Shown here: positions 1-8,085 of the stretch, piece after piece
Layout: the number at the start of each line of letters is the position of its first letter
Position numbering within the stretch: position 1 is the stretch's first letter
Source: Bacteroides stercoris ATCC 43183
Lineage (GTDB): Bacteria; Bacteroidota; Bacteroidia; Bacteroidales; Bacteroidaceae
Reading direction: 5' to 3'
Assembly: GCF_025147325.1 (NCBI RefSeq)
Contig: NZ_CP102262.1
Span: forward strand, 434,001 to 498,000
Length of the DNA stretch: 64,000 nt
Translations under genes and position numbers: made by a program
The notes under the pieces: generated by a model
What the model saw: the letters and a program-made list of their open reading frames with translations, nothing else
The model's database searches: none
Told to the model about the DNA's origin: nothing

Positions 1-900
1 CATGGCCTCTTTAGCCAGCGCAAAGGCTTGCGGCAGCGAATCCGTTACGTGTCCCACCCAGCCTTGACGGTGGCGGGTTTCGATACGCGAGGCATCCACT
101 TCGGCTATGACAGCCGCCGCACCGGACATCTCGGCAGCTTTGGGCTGGGCGCCGCTCATACCGCCCAGGCCGGAAGAGACGAAAAGCCGTCCGCGCAGGT
201 CACCGTCCTGAGGGATGCCGAGCTTCAGCCGTCCGGCATTCAAAAAGGTGTTGAAAGTGCCGTGCACAATGCCCTGCGGCCCGATATACATCCACCCGCC
301 GGCAGTCATCTGACCGTAATTGGCTACACCCATCTGCATGGCTGTATGCCAGTCCTGCTGATTATCATACAGCCCTACCATCATTGCATTCGTAATAATG
401 ACGCGCGGCGCTTCGGGTTTCGACTTGAAGAGTCCCAGCGGATGCCCGCTTTCGATAACGAGCGTCTGGTCATCGGTAAGGACTTCGAGGTATTGTTTTA
501 TCAGGCGATACTGCATCCAGTTCTGGCACACCTGCCCCGTCTCGCCGTAAGTGACAAGTTCGTAAGGGTAAAGGGCTATGTCGAAACAAAGATTATTGTC
601 TATCATCACCTGAAAGGCCTTGCCCTCGATGCAGCGTCCTTTGTATTCGTCGATGGGCTTTGCCTTGAGGTCGCCTTGCGGACGGTAGCGGTAGCCGTAA
701 ATGCGTCCGCGCGTACGGAGTTCTTCCATAAACTCCGGAGCGAGTGTTTCGTGCAGTTCTGTAGGGATGTAGCGCAGGGCATTCTTCAATGCCGTAGCGG
801 TTTGTGCCGCGTCAAGAGTGTAGCCGCGGTCGGGCGCCCGCCGGATACCTTCTACGAAGGTGGGATAAGGGGGCAGTGTTTTGCTTAAAGTTATCTCCAT
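1..900 (-). CDS. hutU: Urocanate hydratase (partial, N-terminal 300 residues)
   Basis: Second enzyme of histidine degradation: cytosolic, NAD-dependent hydration of urocanate to imidazolonepropionate. The start ATG is at 898-900 and the frame is still open at base 1, so only the N-terminal 300 residues are present. Visible urocanase signatures are NYGQMTAGGWMYIGPQGIVH (residues 194-213) and GLGGMSGAQPKA (244-255), the latter in the NAD-binding region. The N-terminus (PPYPTFVEGIRRAPDR) resembles the longer urocanase subtype of about 660-680 residues known in Bacteroidetes, rather than the 555-residue proteobacterial form. Neighbouring hut genes would lie left of the window. The long plus-strand open frame over this region is its antisense shadow. 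Confidence 0.95.
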   Translation of the reverse strand, partial: MEITLSKTLPPYPTFVEGIRRAPDRGYTLDAAQTATALKNALRYIPTELHETLAPEFMEELRTRGRIYGYRYRPQGDLKAKPIDEYKGRCIEGKAFQVMIDNNLCFDIALYPYELVTYGETGQVCQNWMQYRLIKQYLEVLTDDQTLVIESGHPLGLFKSKPEAPRVIITNAMMVGLYDNQQDWHTAMQMGVANYGQMTAGGWMYIGPQGIVHGTFNTFLNAGRLKLGIPQDGDLRGRLFVSSGLGGMSGAQPKAAEMSGAAAVIAEVDASRIETRHRQGWVGHVTDSLPQAFALAKEAM

Positions 901-967
901 AGTATATAAGGTGAATAGTTACAAATTGTCAGAATACACTGGCTCGTATCTGCCGCAATATAAAAAT

Positions 968-1004
968 AATTCCCGATATTCGCAATAGAATACCGGGAAT
1001 TTTA
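968..1004 (-). terminator. Probable intrinsic terminator after the 1160-1753 lipoprotein gene
   Basis: An inverted repeat pairs AATTCCCG (968-975) with CGGGAATT (994-1001), with an inner ATTC/GAAT pairing. On the minus strand it is followed by an A/T-rich run with several T residues. It sits between the 3' end of the lipoprotein gene and hutU. Nothing else was recognised in 901-1159. Confidence 0.6.
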
Positions 1005-1159
1005 TCATTTAGTCAATAGAGACTCCTTATCGTATTACTTGAAATACTGTCTGGTCCACTCATCTGCTATTCAAAAATAAACAAAGGCAATGAATCCACT
1101 TTTTTTGCATAATAAGAAAAGTAACTTAATATAGCTCAGAGAAATACAAACAGACCATT

Positions 1160-1753
1160 TTAATAAAGTTGATATTGAACGGTGAGGGCAGCTACAGTGC
1201 CGTTATGATCCAAAGTATAATCTGTAATCAGAATACGAAGATACTTCACTTCATCATTCTCTGTCTTGAAAGCTACAGCATAACCATGATTAGGCTGAGC
1301 CACCGGAAAATCTTTGACATAATATCTATTGTCATCTGGTAGAATCAACTTTTTTATTACTTCCGGTAAGCTATTTACTTTCCCTACATCTTCTATCATT
1401 ACATATAAACCATTATAGGATTGCACCTCAAAGGCATTATAAGAAGAAAACGTACTATTCCATACCCCACTTTGACGTATAAAAGAAAGTACACCAAGAC
1501 ACCCACGCGAGAGATACAGTCCATACTTTCGATTAAAATCTTCATAGTAAACAGGTATTTCGGCACTGCTCCATTTTAAGTTGTATTTCAACACCGCCGT
1601 CTTCACTGCCGTTGTTGCCGTATAGTCCCCTTTCACTTCCGTTCCCCCAGCTCCCGGCTCATCAGTAGGTTCATTATCATCGCTTCCGCAACTTGCACAA
1701 AACGTCCCGAACAAGAACATCAAACAGGGTAACCAAAATAATCTCATTTTCAT
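1160..1753 (-). CDS. Small exported lipoprotein of unknown function
   Basis: A 197-residue protein with a signal sequence and a Cys at residue 22 (CASC, slightly off the usual lipobox) followed by GSDDNEPTDE. Acidic residues after the Cys are typical of Bacteroides lipoproteins that reach the cell surface. The mature part has no recognised catalytic motif; it is rich in aromatic and beta-strand-forming residues and ends in TVQYQLY. It may belong to one of the Bacteroides-only lipoprotein DUF families (DUF5036 came to mind), but I cannot confirm this. It stands alone between hutU and the 2170 gene, on the same strand as both. A near-consensus promoter (TATACTTTG, one base too long in the spacer) lies just upstream at about 1788-1796. 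Confidence 0.8.
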   Translation of the reverse strand: MKMRLFWLPCLMFLFGTFCASCGSDDNEPTDEPGAGGTEVKGDYTATTAVKTAVLKYNLKWSSAEIPVYYEDFNRKYGLYLSRGCLGVLSFIRQSGVWNSTFSSYNAFEVQSYNGLYVMIEDVGKVNSLPEVIKKLILPDDNRYYVKDFPVAQPNHGYAVAFKTENDEVKYLRILITDYTLDHNGTVAALTVQYQLY

Positions 1754-1852
1754 ATCTATAAATGTTTATTTAAGATATACCCGGTTCCAAAGTATAACAA
1801 TGTGTTTTTCAATCTCTTTTGAGACAGGGATACAAAAGCGACGTGGAACCAA

Positions 1853-1989
1853 ACTTTATTGTACTTCAAGGTTCTGGAATACCTATACACTGAATAAAGT
1901 TAAGCCCACGTCGTAGAGAGACGCGGGCGTTACAACTTTATATTCTCAGTGTATTTGAATTTTCCAGATTCTGAAGTACAGGAATAAAA
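1853..1989. repeat. Long imperfect palindrome (MITE-like or structured intergenic element)
   Basis: The left arm starts TTTATTGTACTTCA and the right arm ends TGAAGTACAGGAATAAA. Matched blocks between the arms include TGTACTTCA, TCTGGA, ATACACTGA and ATAAAGTT. The tip is GCCC-x-CGTC / GACG-x-GGGC around a GTAGAGA loop. The whole element can fold into one hairpin of about 130 nt. It fills most of the gap 1754-2169 between two minus-strand genes. The tip resembles short GTAGAGACGC-type palindromes dispersed in Bacteroides genomes (from memory). No target-site duplication was recognised. Confidence 0.7.
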
Positions 1990-2169
1990 GCTAACGCTCT
2001 CTTATATATGTCTATTTCCTAATTTGTCTTTATACCATAGGCATTCTTTTTTACATTTATAATAAATATAATAACCGCAAATATATAAATAAAATAATTA
2101 TCCGCAACACAAGCAGACACTCTTTATGCAAATCCACCCAACCGATAGCTACTCCACATTTGCCCTACT

Positions 2170-2811
2170 CTATTCAACACCCGGCTTACCCGCCAACTGA
2201 CGCAGGTATTTTCCGACAACCTCTGCCGATTCGTTCGTTTCTTTCTCAAAAGCCTCTTTCAGCTCCGGATAATCCGCCAGCAGTTCCAGCATCTTCTCCC
2301 TGCCCACAAACTCCGAGCGTCCCGTTTCCGGATTCAACTCATAATACACGCGCGCAAAGACCAGCCCCGAGGCATTGATGGCATCTCCCACTTCACCGCC
2401 CAGCTTGGTTGCATCGGGCGGAGTTGCCGTACTTGCGGCAGCCTGCCCCACAGGTTGCGCACAGAAATAAATCCTGCCTTTCACCCACATGGCAGGTGCA
2501 TACCAGCCGCCAAAGCGGTAGCGTTTATAACGCATTTTCTTACAATTTACATATAGCGACGTATCCATCCGCACCGCATAACAGCGAGACTTCAAATATC
2601 TGCAAAGACCGGAATTGTCCTTCGCTTCTATACGGTAATCCGCTCCCCCCATCAGATAAATCTGATTCTTGGAACGCTTCTCCACTTTCAGTATGGTGAC
2701 CGTATCTCCACGCCCTTCCACCAACTCTTTCAAATTGGAATACATTATCTGCTGTGCCGAACATGGCAAGACCAATAATGCCAATAGCCCTAACACCCAA
2801 CCTCTTTTCAT
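2170..2811 (-). CDS. Secreted protein of unknown function
   Basis: A 213-residue protein with a clear N-terminal signal peptide (MKRGWVLGLLALLVLPCSAQQ), probably cut by signal peptidase I near residue 20; a lipoprotein reading at Cys17 is less likely. The mature part has a basic, Tyr-rich middle and an acidic helical C-terminus (residues about 165-205). I do not recognise the family and see no catalytic motif. It is likely periplasmic or surface-exposed. A TAnnTTTG box lies about 70 bases upstream of the start. It is monocistronic as far as can be seen, with a repeat element on each side. Confidence 0.75.
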   Translation of the reverse strand: MKRGWVLGLLALLVLPCSAQQIMYSNLKELVEGRGDTVTILKVEKRSKNQIYLMGGADYRIEAKDNSGLCRYLKSRCYAVRMDTSLYVNCKKMRYKRYRFGGWYAPAMWVKGRIYFCAQPVGQAAASTATPPDATKLGGEVGDAINASGLVFARVYYELNPETGRSEFVGREKMLELLADYPELKEAFEKETNESAEVVGKYLRQLAGKPGVE

Positions 2812-2878
2812 ATCGCTATCCTTTCTTTTTGAAACTTTGCATACTCAGGCGAAAGGTACATTTTTTATTGATATTCAG

Positions 2879-2886
2879 CAAATATA
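2879..2886 (-). promoter_or_regulatory. Promoter -7 box for the 2170-2811 gene
   Basis: Minus-strand TATATTTG matches the Bacteroides -7 consensus TAnnTTTG. No clear TTTG is seen at the expected -33 position, so this rests on the -7 match and on a leader of about 60 nt before the ATG at 2811. Confidence 0.5.
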
Positions 2887-3078
2887 GAAGAGAAAAAACA
2901 TCATATTTCCCGCAAAATCATTTGCATATACCTATCATCGGCCTTGCATGCCGCCATCGCCGCGAACGGAAACCTATGGTACGGAAGCCCGAAGCCACCT
3001 TGCCGCAACAAGCAAGATACGCTGCTGATTACAAGCAAGATGCAAGTACCAACAATGTACCTCCTGCTGGTATACGCC

Positions 3079-3166
3079 GTACCAACCGTTGGTAGCTCCC
3101 GTACCAAGCAGTGGTAGCTCTCCTACCAAACCGTGGTAGGCCTCGTACCAACCCGCGGTACTTCGA
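3079..3166. repeat. Four tandem 22-bp imperfect repeats, each a small dyad
   Basis: Units at 3079-3100, 3101-3122, 3123-3144 and 3145-3166 follow the pattern GTACCAAnCnGTGGTAGCTC. Each has internal inverted symmetry (TACCAA / TTGGTA-like). A fifth, degenerate copy begins at 3046. The array sits in the 441-bp gap 2812-3252. Open frames here encode only repeat peptide and are not considered genes. The units abut with no spacers, so this is not a CRISPR. Confidence 0.8.
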
Positions 3167-3219
3167 ATACCGCCAGCCGATATTCCGCATATCCTTAGGG
3201 GAAAAAACATATATTTCGT

Positions 3220-3227
3220 TATCTTTG
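3220..3227 (+). promoter_or_regulatory. Promoter -7 box for the MutS-like gene
   Basis: TATCTTTG matches TAnnTTTG and lies 26 bases before the ATG at 3253. No convincing -33 TTTG is seen at the standard spacing. Confidence 0.6.
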
Positions 3228-3252
3228 TCGTTCTCTAAAGCATGGAAACAAA

Positions 3253-5142
3253 ATGGAAAGCATTGAAAATATAAAATCGGTCTACCAGCGTATTGAGGAT
3301 GAAGCCCGATGCGAATTGAATAAAGTACAGCAACAGATTTATCGCATCAGCACACTGCGGCTGCTGCTGTTCGTGGCAGGAATTGCGGGGATTATCTATT
3401 TCTGGACAGAAAGTTGGGCAGTGCTGACGGGCATTGCACTTGTCACCCTGCTGCCGTTCATTCTCCTGATAAAATACCACAACCGCCTGTTTCACCGCAA
3501 AGATTATCTGGAAAAGAAGGCAGAGGTCAACCGGCAGGAGCTGGCTGCGCTGGACTATGACACATCCTGCTTCGACGGCGGCGAGGAATTTGCAGACCCT
3601 GCACATCTGTATGCTTACGACCTGGACGTATTCGGCACGCATTCGCTGTTCCAATACATCAACCGTACCTGTACCGAACCGGGGAGACGCCTGCTGGCCG
3701 ACTGGCTGGGGCAGCATCTTACAAAGAAGGAGGATATACTGGAGCGCCAGGCTGCCGTACGCGAACTTGCTCCCGAACTGGAATTCCGCCAGCGGTTCCG
3801 TATCCTCGGCCTGCTGCATAAAGGCAAGACAGCCGATGAAACCGAGTTGAAAGCATGGGCGGCAAGTCCCGGGATATTTCGCAAGAGCAGACTCTTGCGT
3901 GTGCTGCCGGCAACCGTTACGGGTATCAACGGTGCATGTTTGCTTTTGGTCGTTGCCGGTTACCTGCCGGCAAGTATGTGGGGAGTAATCTGGACCCTCT
4001 TTGTCGTTGCCGGGTTTGCCTTTACCGGAAAGATTACCAAGATACAAGCCGTGTACGGCAAGAAACTGCAGATTCTCGGAACGTATGCCGGGCTGCTCAG
4101 GCTTATGGAAGCCCGCCCCATGCAATGCCGCCTGCTGAAAAGCATTAAAGAGGAAATCGGCGGCGAACAGCGGAAAGCATCCCTCTCCATCAGCCGTTTG
4201 AGCAAGCTGATGAACGAGTTGGACCAACGCAACAATATGTTCATGTACGTCATCCTCAACGGACTGTTCTTCTGGGAACTGCGGCAGATTATGCGCATCG
4301 AGGCATGGAAAGAGCAATATGCCGGCGAACTGCCTCAGTGGCTCGACGCCCTCGGGCAGATGGATGCTCTTAACTCACTGGCAACCTTTGCCTATAATCA
4401 TCCTGCATATGCTTATCCTACTCTGCTTGACAAGGCTGATATGGCTGCCGCCAAAGCCGGCATCTCTTCCGATGCAAGGAAAGCCGGTGCGGCAAATACC
4501 GGCAGCAATGCCCGTTTCATACTCCGTGCAAAGGCTTTGGGACATCCCCTGATGCATCGCGACCGTTGTGTGCGCAACGACATCGACATGGAGAAACGCC
4601 CTTTCTTCATCATCATCACCGGCGCCAACATGGCAGGAAAAAGCACGTACCTGCGTACGATAGGCGTCAATTATCTGCTCGCCTGTACCGGCATGCCTGT
4701 GTGTGCGGAGGAAATGGAAGTGTATCCCGCGCGCCTTGTCACCAGCCTGCGCACCAGCGACTCCCTGACCGACAACGAGTCTTACTTCTTTGCCGAACTC
4801 AAGCGCCTGAAACTCATTATCGACAAACTGCAAGCGGGCGAAGAGCTGTTTATCATTCTGGACGAAATACTCAAAGGAACAAACTCGATGGATAAGCAGA
4901 AAGGTTCATTCGCACTTATCAAGCAGTTCATGGCTTTAGAGGCAGACGGCATCATCGCCACCCACGACCTGCTGCTGGGTACGCTCATCGACCTTTTCCC
5001 GGAGAATATCCGCAACTTCCGCTTCGAGGCGGATATCACCGACAATGAGCTGACCTTCTCCTACCGTCTCCGTCCGGGCGTGGCGCAGAACATGAACGCC
5101 TGCTTCCTAATGAAAAAAATGGGGATTGCCGTCACCGACTAA
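3253..5142 (+). CDS. Membrane-anchored MutS-family ATPase
   Basis: A 629-residue protein with the C-terminal MutS ATPase domain: Walker A GANMAGKST (457-465), the TSLRTSDSLTDNESYFFAEL block, and Walker B ending in LDE (D537/E538). The middle has MutS core/lever-like helices. The N-terminus has two predicted membrane helices (about 35-52 and 55-74), and a second hydrophobic pair lies at about 214-258. The mismatch-recognition domain with its Phe-X-Glu motif is absent, as are a connector domain and a Smr nuclease domain, so it is neither MutS1 nor MutS2. Such MutS-related proteins are frequent in Bacteroidetes and usually annotated as mismatch repair, but their role is not established. It is the only plus-strand gene among minus-strand neighbours. 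Confidence 0.9.
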   Translation: MESIENIKSVYQRIEDEARCELNKVQQQIYRISTLRLLLFVAGIAGIIYFWTESWAVLTGIALVTLLPFILLIKYHNRLFHRKDYLEKKAEVNRQELAALDYDTSCFDGGEEFADPAHLYAYDLDVFGTHSLFQYINRTCTEPGRRLLADWLGQHLTKKEDILERQAAVRELAPELEFRQRFRILGLLHKGKTADETELKAWAASPGIFRKSRLLRVLPATVTGINGACLLLVVAGYLPASMWGVIWTLFVVAGFAFTGKITKIQAVYGKKLQILGTYAGLLRLMEARPMQCRLLKSIKEEIGGEQRKASLSISRLSKLMNELDQRNNMFMYVILNGLFFWELRQIMRIEAWKEQYAGELPQWLDALGQMDALNSLATFAYNHPAYAYPTLLDKADMAAAKAGISSDARKAGAANTGSNARFILRAKALGHPLMHRDRCVRNDIDMEKRPFFIIITGANMAGKSTYLRTIGVNYLLACTGMPVCAEEMEVYPARLVTSLRTSDSLTDNESYFFAELKRLKLIIDKLQAGEELFIILDEILKGTNSMDKQKGSFALIKQFMALEADGIIATHDLLLGTLIDLFPENIRNFRFEADITDNELTFSYRLRPGVAQNMNACFLMKKMGIAVTD

Positions 5143-5152
5143 TCCCCGTTTT
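5121..5152 (+). terminator. Intrinsic terminator overlapping the stop codon of the MutS-like gene
   Basis: GGGGATT (5121-5127) pairs with AATCCCC (5141-5147) and is followed by GTTTT. The TAA stop (5140-5142) lies at the base of the 3' arm, so the hairpin is partly coding. Confidence 0.65.
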
Positions 5153-5192
5153 ATACCGATAAGCTAAAGCGCTCGCTTTTATCTGCACAAAC

Positions 5193-5732
5193 TTACACTG
5201 TCCTGCACTTAGACAGGAAAGCCGAGACCGCCGCTGCCTCGCTACCCGTGAAGTAACGTACGGAAGTCACCGGAGTATAGGTGTAAGGCACAAACTGAAA
5301 CAGTTGCAATGCGGCAAATTTATTGTCCTGCGAAATCATAATGTCCATACGTACATTACCGCTCGATTCGCTCTTTATACCCGCCTCGCAGTCCGGATTG
5401 CCGCGCTCAATCATTTCGGTCAGCTCACCTATATGCTTCAAATCGAAAAACATGCTGCGCTCCTTCGTCACGCTTCCTGTAGGCAGGTACACCATTTCCT
5501 TCGACTTCCAGAACAAACGGAATACCCCCAGCAGAATCAATGCCGTGCCCACTACCATCAGCGCCATGCTTATGGTGGAAGATTTATCGTGCATTTCAAA
5601 AATAGAAACAAAGATAAGAAGACCCGCCACCATCATCGCCAATGAGATGAGCAGTCCGGAAACACTTGTACGTTTTGCAATATCGGGATGTGAAGACGCA
5701 AAAAGAGTTGCGTCGATAGTTTTAGTTGCCAT
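5193..5732 (-). CDS. Two-helix inner-membrane protein of unknown function
   Basis: A 179-residue protein starting MATKTIDATLF. The frame stays open further upstream, but that extension is A/T-rich, Tyr/Asn-rich and looks non-coding. Two hydrophobic helices occupy about residues 22-44 and 52-74, followed by a soluble domain of about 100 residues (FDLKHIGELTEMIERG... FQFVPYTYTPV...) that probably faces the cytoplasm. No family was recognised with confidence. It converges with the MutS-like gene and precedes another small exported protein on the same strand, with 124 bp between the two coding regions. Confidence 0.75.
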   Translation of the reverse strand: MATKTIDATLFASSHPDIAKRTSVSGLLISLAMMVAGLLIFVSIFEMHDKSSTISMALMVVGTALILLGVFRLFWKSKEMVYLPTGSVTKERSMFFDLKHIGELTEMIERGNPDCEAGIKSESSGNVRMDIMISQDNKFAALQLFQFVPYTYTPVTSVRYFTGSEAAAVSAFLSKCRTV

Positions 5733-5856
5733 ATTATAAACAGTTTTATAAATTAATGAATTATTGTAATAGAGAATAAGGGAGTACAATCTCTTCTCTA
5801 TACGGACATTTATCCGATGCCCATACACAGAAAAAAGACCTAAATACAATAAGACA

Positions 5857-6276
5857 TTAAATCAGAATCCGCCTCAGTGTGAAAATATAGTATTCACACA
5901 CAGGCTTGCAACCATAGTAAGCGGTGGAATCATAAAGCTTCTCTTTATGCAAAGACAGAACCGCTTCGCGCCGGGCAAGCTTATCCACCCAGTCCTTTAG
6001 TGAAAAGATGTATTCGGCGGTATAGGAACGCTGAATGCGGGACATGGCAAGCGAGTGCAGATGACCGCTGTTACTCGCCAGCTCCGCTACCGGCAGATAG
6101 GGCAACTGAGGTGAAGTAAAGCATGTGCCATCCTGAGAATGAGCGGCAGTCACCGCCTGAATATCCGTAGAATCTCCTGTACTCACCCCGCCATCGGAAG
6201 TAAATACAGCGCCCGACGTCTGCCACAAAGCCAACGCAAGCACCAGGAGTCCTATGATTTTCAAATATCTGCCCAT
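5857..6276 (-). CDS. Small exported protein, unknown function
   Basis: A 139-residue protein starting MGRYLKIIGLLVLALALWQ, which is a signal peptide or single membrane anchor. A longer reading would begin at a TTG that falls inside a promoter box, so the ATG at 6276 is preferred. The mature part is Ser/Thr-rich and then helical and basic (SRIQRSYTAEYIFSLKDWVDKLARREAVLS), with two Cys near the C-terminus (GCKPVCEYY). I recognise no family. Confidence 0.65.
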   Translation of the reverse strand: MGRYLKIIGLLVLALALWQTSGAVFTSDGGVSTGDSTDIQAVTAAHSQDGTCFTSPQLPYLPVAELASNSGHLHSLAMSRIQRSYTAEYIFSLKDWVDKLARREAVLSLHKEKLYDSTAYYGCKPVCEYYIFTLRRILI

Positions 6277-6285
6277 AACTGTGTG

Positions 6286-6293
6286 CAAATATA
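6286..6293 (-). promoter_or_regulatory. Candidate promoter -7 box for the 5857-6276 gene
   Basis: Minus-strand TATATTTG lies 10 bases before the ATG, which would give a very short or absent leader. No -33 element is seen. Confidence 0.4.
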
Positions 6294-6412
6294 ACGGTTT
6301 ATTTCACAGGTTTGTTTTATACACACATCTTTTAAGGTTTGTTCATGTAAAAAGAGGATTGCCCAAATACGTCTGATTGAATCTCTAAAAAATCTTGCTT
6401 CGTCATAAATAG

Positions 6413-6470
6413 AAAGGTTATAGCTGTTGTAATATTGCAGTGGCAAAATTACACCACAACCATAACCTTT
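6413..6470. repeat. Imperfect inverted repeat in the gap 6294-6520
   Basis: The outer arms AAAGGTTAT (6413-6421) and ATAACCTTT (6462-6470) match exactly, and the pairing continues inward with a few mismatches (GCTGTTGT against ACCACAAC). The loop contains a TAnnTTTG-like box on the minus strand without a -33 element. No gene is evident in 6294-6520. Confidence 0.5.
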
Positions 6471-6520
6471 GAAGCAGGTACTTCTGTTAGTGCTTACCGT
6501 AAAAATGATAAAAGCGTAAA

Positions 6521-6554
6521 CAAAAAAGCCGCCCCAATCGCTGGGACGGCTTTC
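6521..6554 (-). terminator. Terminator of the ribosomal protein operon
   Basis: On the minus strand AAAGCCGTCCC and GGGGCGGCTTT pair around a short loop and are followed by TTTTTTG. It lies 24 bases after the rplQ stop and closes the long cluster that begins at rpsL. Confidence 0.9.
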
Positions 6555-6577
6555 TATATATAAAAAGAATAGTTGAA

Positions 6578-7078
6578 TTATTCTGCTTTTGCTTCTTCAG
6601 CAGCAGGAGCTTCGGCAACCGGTGCAGTTTCAGCAGCGGGAGCAGCTTCGGCAGCAGCGCTCTTCTTTGAACGACGGGTACGGGTAGCTTTCTTAGCCAC
6701 TTTTTCCTTAGCCATGTTTTCGTTGTAGTCAACGAGTTCAATGAAGCACATTTCTGCGTTGTCACCCAAACGGTTACCAGTCTTGATGATACGAGTGTAA
6801 CCACCCGGACGGTCAGCAATCTTCACAGAGATTTCCTTGAACAGTTCAGTTACAGCATACTTGTCTTGCAAATTGCTAAATACAACACGACGAGAGTTTG
6901 TCGTATCGTCCTTGGCTTTTGTAATCAAAGGCTCAACGAACTTCTTCAGAGCTTTAGCCTTTGCAACGGTCGTAGTGATTCTTTTGTGCTTTATCAAAGA
7001 ACACGCCATATTAGCCAACATAGCGTTTCTATGAGAGGCAGTACGACCCAAATGGTTGAATTTCTTATTATGTCTCAT
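6578..7078 (-). CDS. rplQ: 50S ribosomal protein L17
   Basis: L17 lies near the exit of the peptide tunnel on the large subunit. The protein begins [21 protein letters not shown], the family signature, and the conserved core runs to about residue 120. At 166 residues it is longer than the usual 115-130. The extra C-terminus is a low-complexity Ala/Glu/Lys tail (about 125-166) preceded by a basic stretch ([12 protein letters not shown]). It is the last gene of the operon, 3 bp after rpoA and just before the terminator. Confidence 0.97.
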   Translation of the reverse strand: MRHNKKFNHLGRTASHRNAMLANMACSLIKHKRITTTVAKAKALKKFVEPLITKAKDDTTNSRRVVFSNLQDKYAVTELFKEISVKIADRPGGYTRIIKTGNRLGDNAEMCFIELVDYNENMAKEKVAKKATRTRRSKKSAAAEAAPAAETAPVAEAPAAEEAKAE

Positions 7079-7081
7079 TTT

Positions 7082-8074
7082 TTATTCTTTATCTAATTTA
7101 TATTTAGAAATATCAGTTCCAAACGACAGATTCAGACTTTCCAGCAAATCATCAAGCTCGGTAAGCGATTTCTTTCCGAAATTTCTGAACTTCAGCAAAT
7201 CGGTCTTGTTGAACTGTACCAAGTCGCCCAAAGTCTCTACATCGGCAGCCTTCAAACAGTTGAGGGCGCGAACCGAGAGATCCATATCGACAAGCTTGGT
7301 CTTCAGCAACTGACGCATGTGCAATACTTCCTCATCAAACTCTTCATTGCCGTCAGCATCGTTGCTTTCCAGCGTAATCTTCTCATCGGAGAAGAGCATG
7401 AAGTGATAAATCAGAATCTTTGCTGCCTCTTTCAGAGCTTCTTTCGGGTGAATGGAACCATCCGTAGTAATCTCAAGCACCAGCTTTTCGTAGTCGGTCT
7501 TCTGCTCAACACGGAAGTTCTCTACCTGATACTTAACATTACGTATCGGAGTATAAATAGAATCGATAGGAATTACGTTCACATCGGTGCAATATTCGCG
7601 GTTTTCGTCAGCAGGAACATAACCACGGCCCTTGTTGATCGTAATATCTATCTGCATAGTTGATTTTGAATCTAAATGACAAATAACTAATTCAGGATTT
7701 AACACTTCAAATCCAGTCAAATACTTACCTATGTCACCTGCTTTAAATTCACTTGAATTCTCGATTGTAATACTTACCTTTTCGCTCTCGAATTCTTCAA
7801 CTACTTGCTTGAATCTCACTTGTTTCAGATTCAAGATAATGTTAGTAACATCCTCTTTTACTCCCGGAACACTGGAAAACTCGTGCTCAACACCTTCTAT
7901 CTTGATAGTAGTGATAGCAAAACCTTCCAATGAAGAAAGCAGGATGCGGCGCAGTGCATTACCCACGGTAATACCGAAACCGGGCTCCAACGGACGAAAT
8001 TCGAACTTTCCGAATTTAGAGTCCGCTTCCAACATTAATACTTTATCAGGTTTTTGAAATGCTAATATCGCCAT
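7082..8074 (-). CDS. rpoA: RNA polymerase alpha subunit
   Basis: The 330-residue alpha subunit forms the dimer that nucleates beta and beta-prime assembly. The N-terminal domain (about 1-230) contains [20 protein letters not shown], the dimer/assembly motif. After an acidic linker ([13 protein letters not shown]), the C-terminal domain (about 255-320) has the helix-hairpin-helix segments ([32 protein letters not shown]) that bind UP-element DNA and activators. It lies in the usual rpsM-rpsK-rpsD-rpoA-rplQ order. Length and motifs are normal. Confidence 0.98.
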   Translation of the reverse strand: MAILAFQKPDKVLMLEADSKFGKFEFRPLEPGFGITVGNALRRILLSSLEGFAITTIKIEGVEHEFSSVPGVKEDVTNIILNLKQVRFKQVVEEFESEKVSITIENSSEFKAGDIGKYLTGFEVLNPELVICHLDSKSTMQIDITINKGRGYVPADENREYCTDVNVIPIDSIYTPIRNVKYQVENFRVEQKTDYEKLVLEITTDGSIHPKEALKEAAKILIYHFMLFSDEKITLESNDADGNEEFDEEVLHMRQLLKTKLVDMDLSVRALNCLKAADVETLGDLVQFNKTDLLKFRNFGKKSLTELDDLLESLNLSFGTDISKYKLDKE

Positions 8075-8085
8075 GAAATTAATTA

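Noticed and set aside
28..888. 286-codon open frame on the plus strand
   Set aside because: Antisense to hutU, whose translation shows clear urocanase signatures; the plus-strand peptide resembles nothing.
3079..3166. Possible CRISPR array (also considered for 52538-52603)
   Set aside because: The units abut directly with no spacers, are only 22 bp, and no cas genes are nearby.
2974..3210. Open frames rich in GWYE/LVGELP across the 22-bp repeats, on both strands
   Set aside because: They only translate the repeat units; codon pattern and lack of a promoter argue against genes.
3235..4317. 360-codon frame antisense to the MutS-like gene
   Set aside because: The plus-strand gene has complete MutS ATPase motifs and a promoter box; the antisense peptide has no recognisable features.
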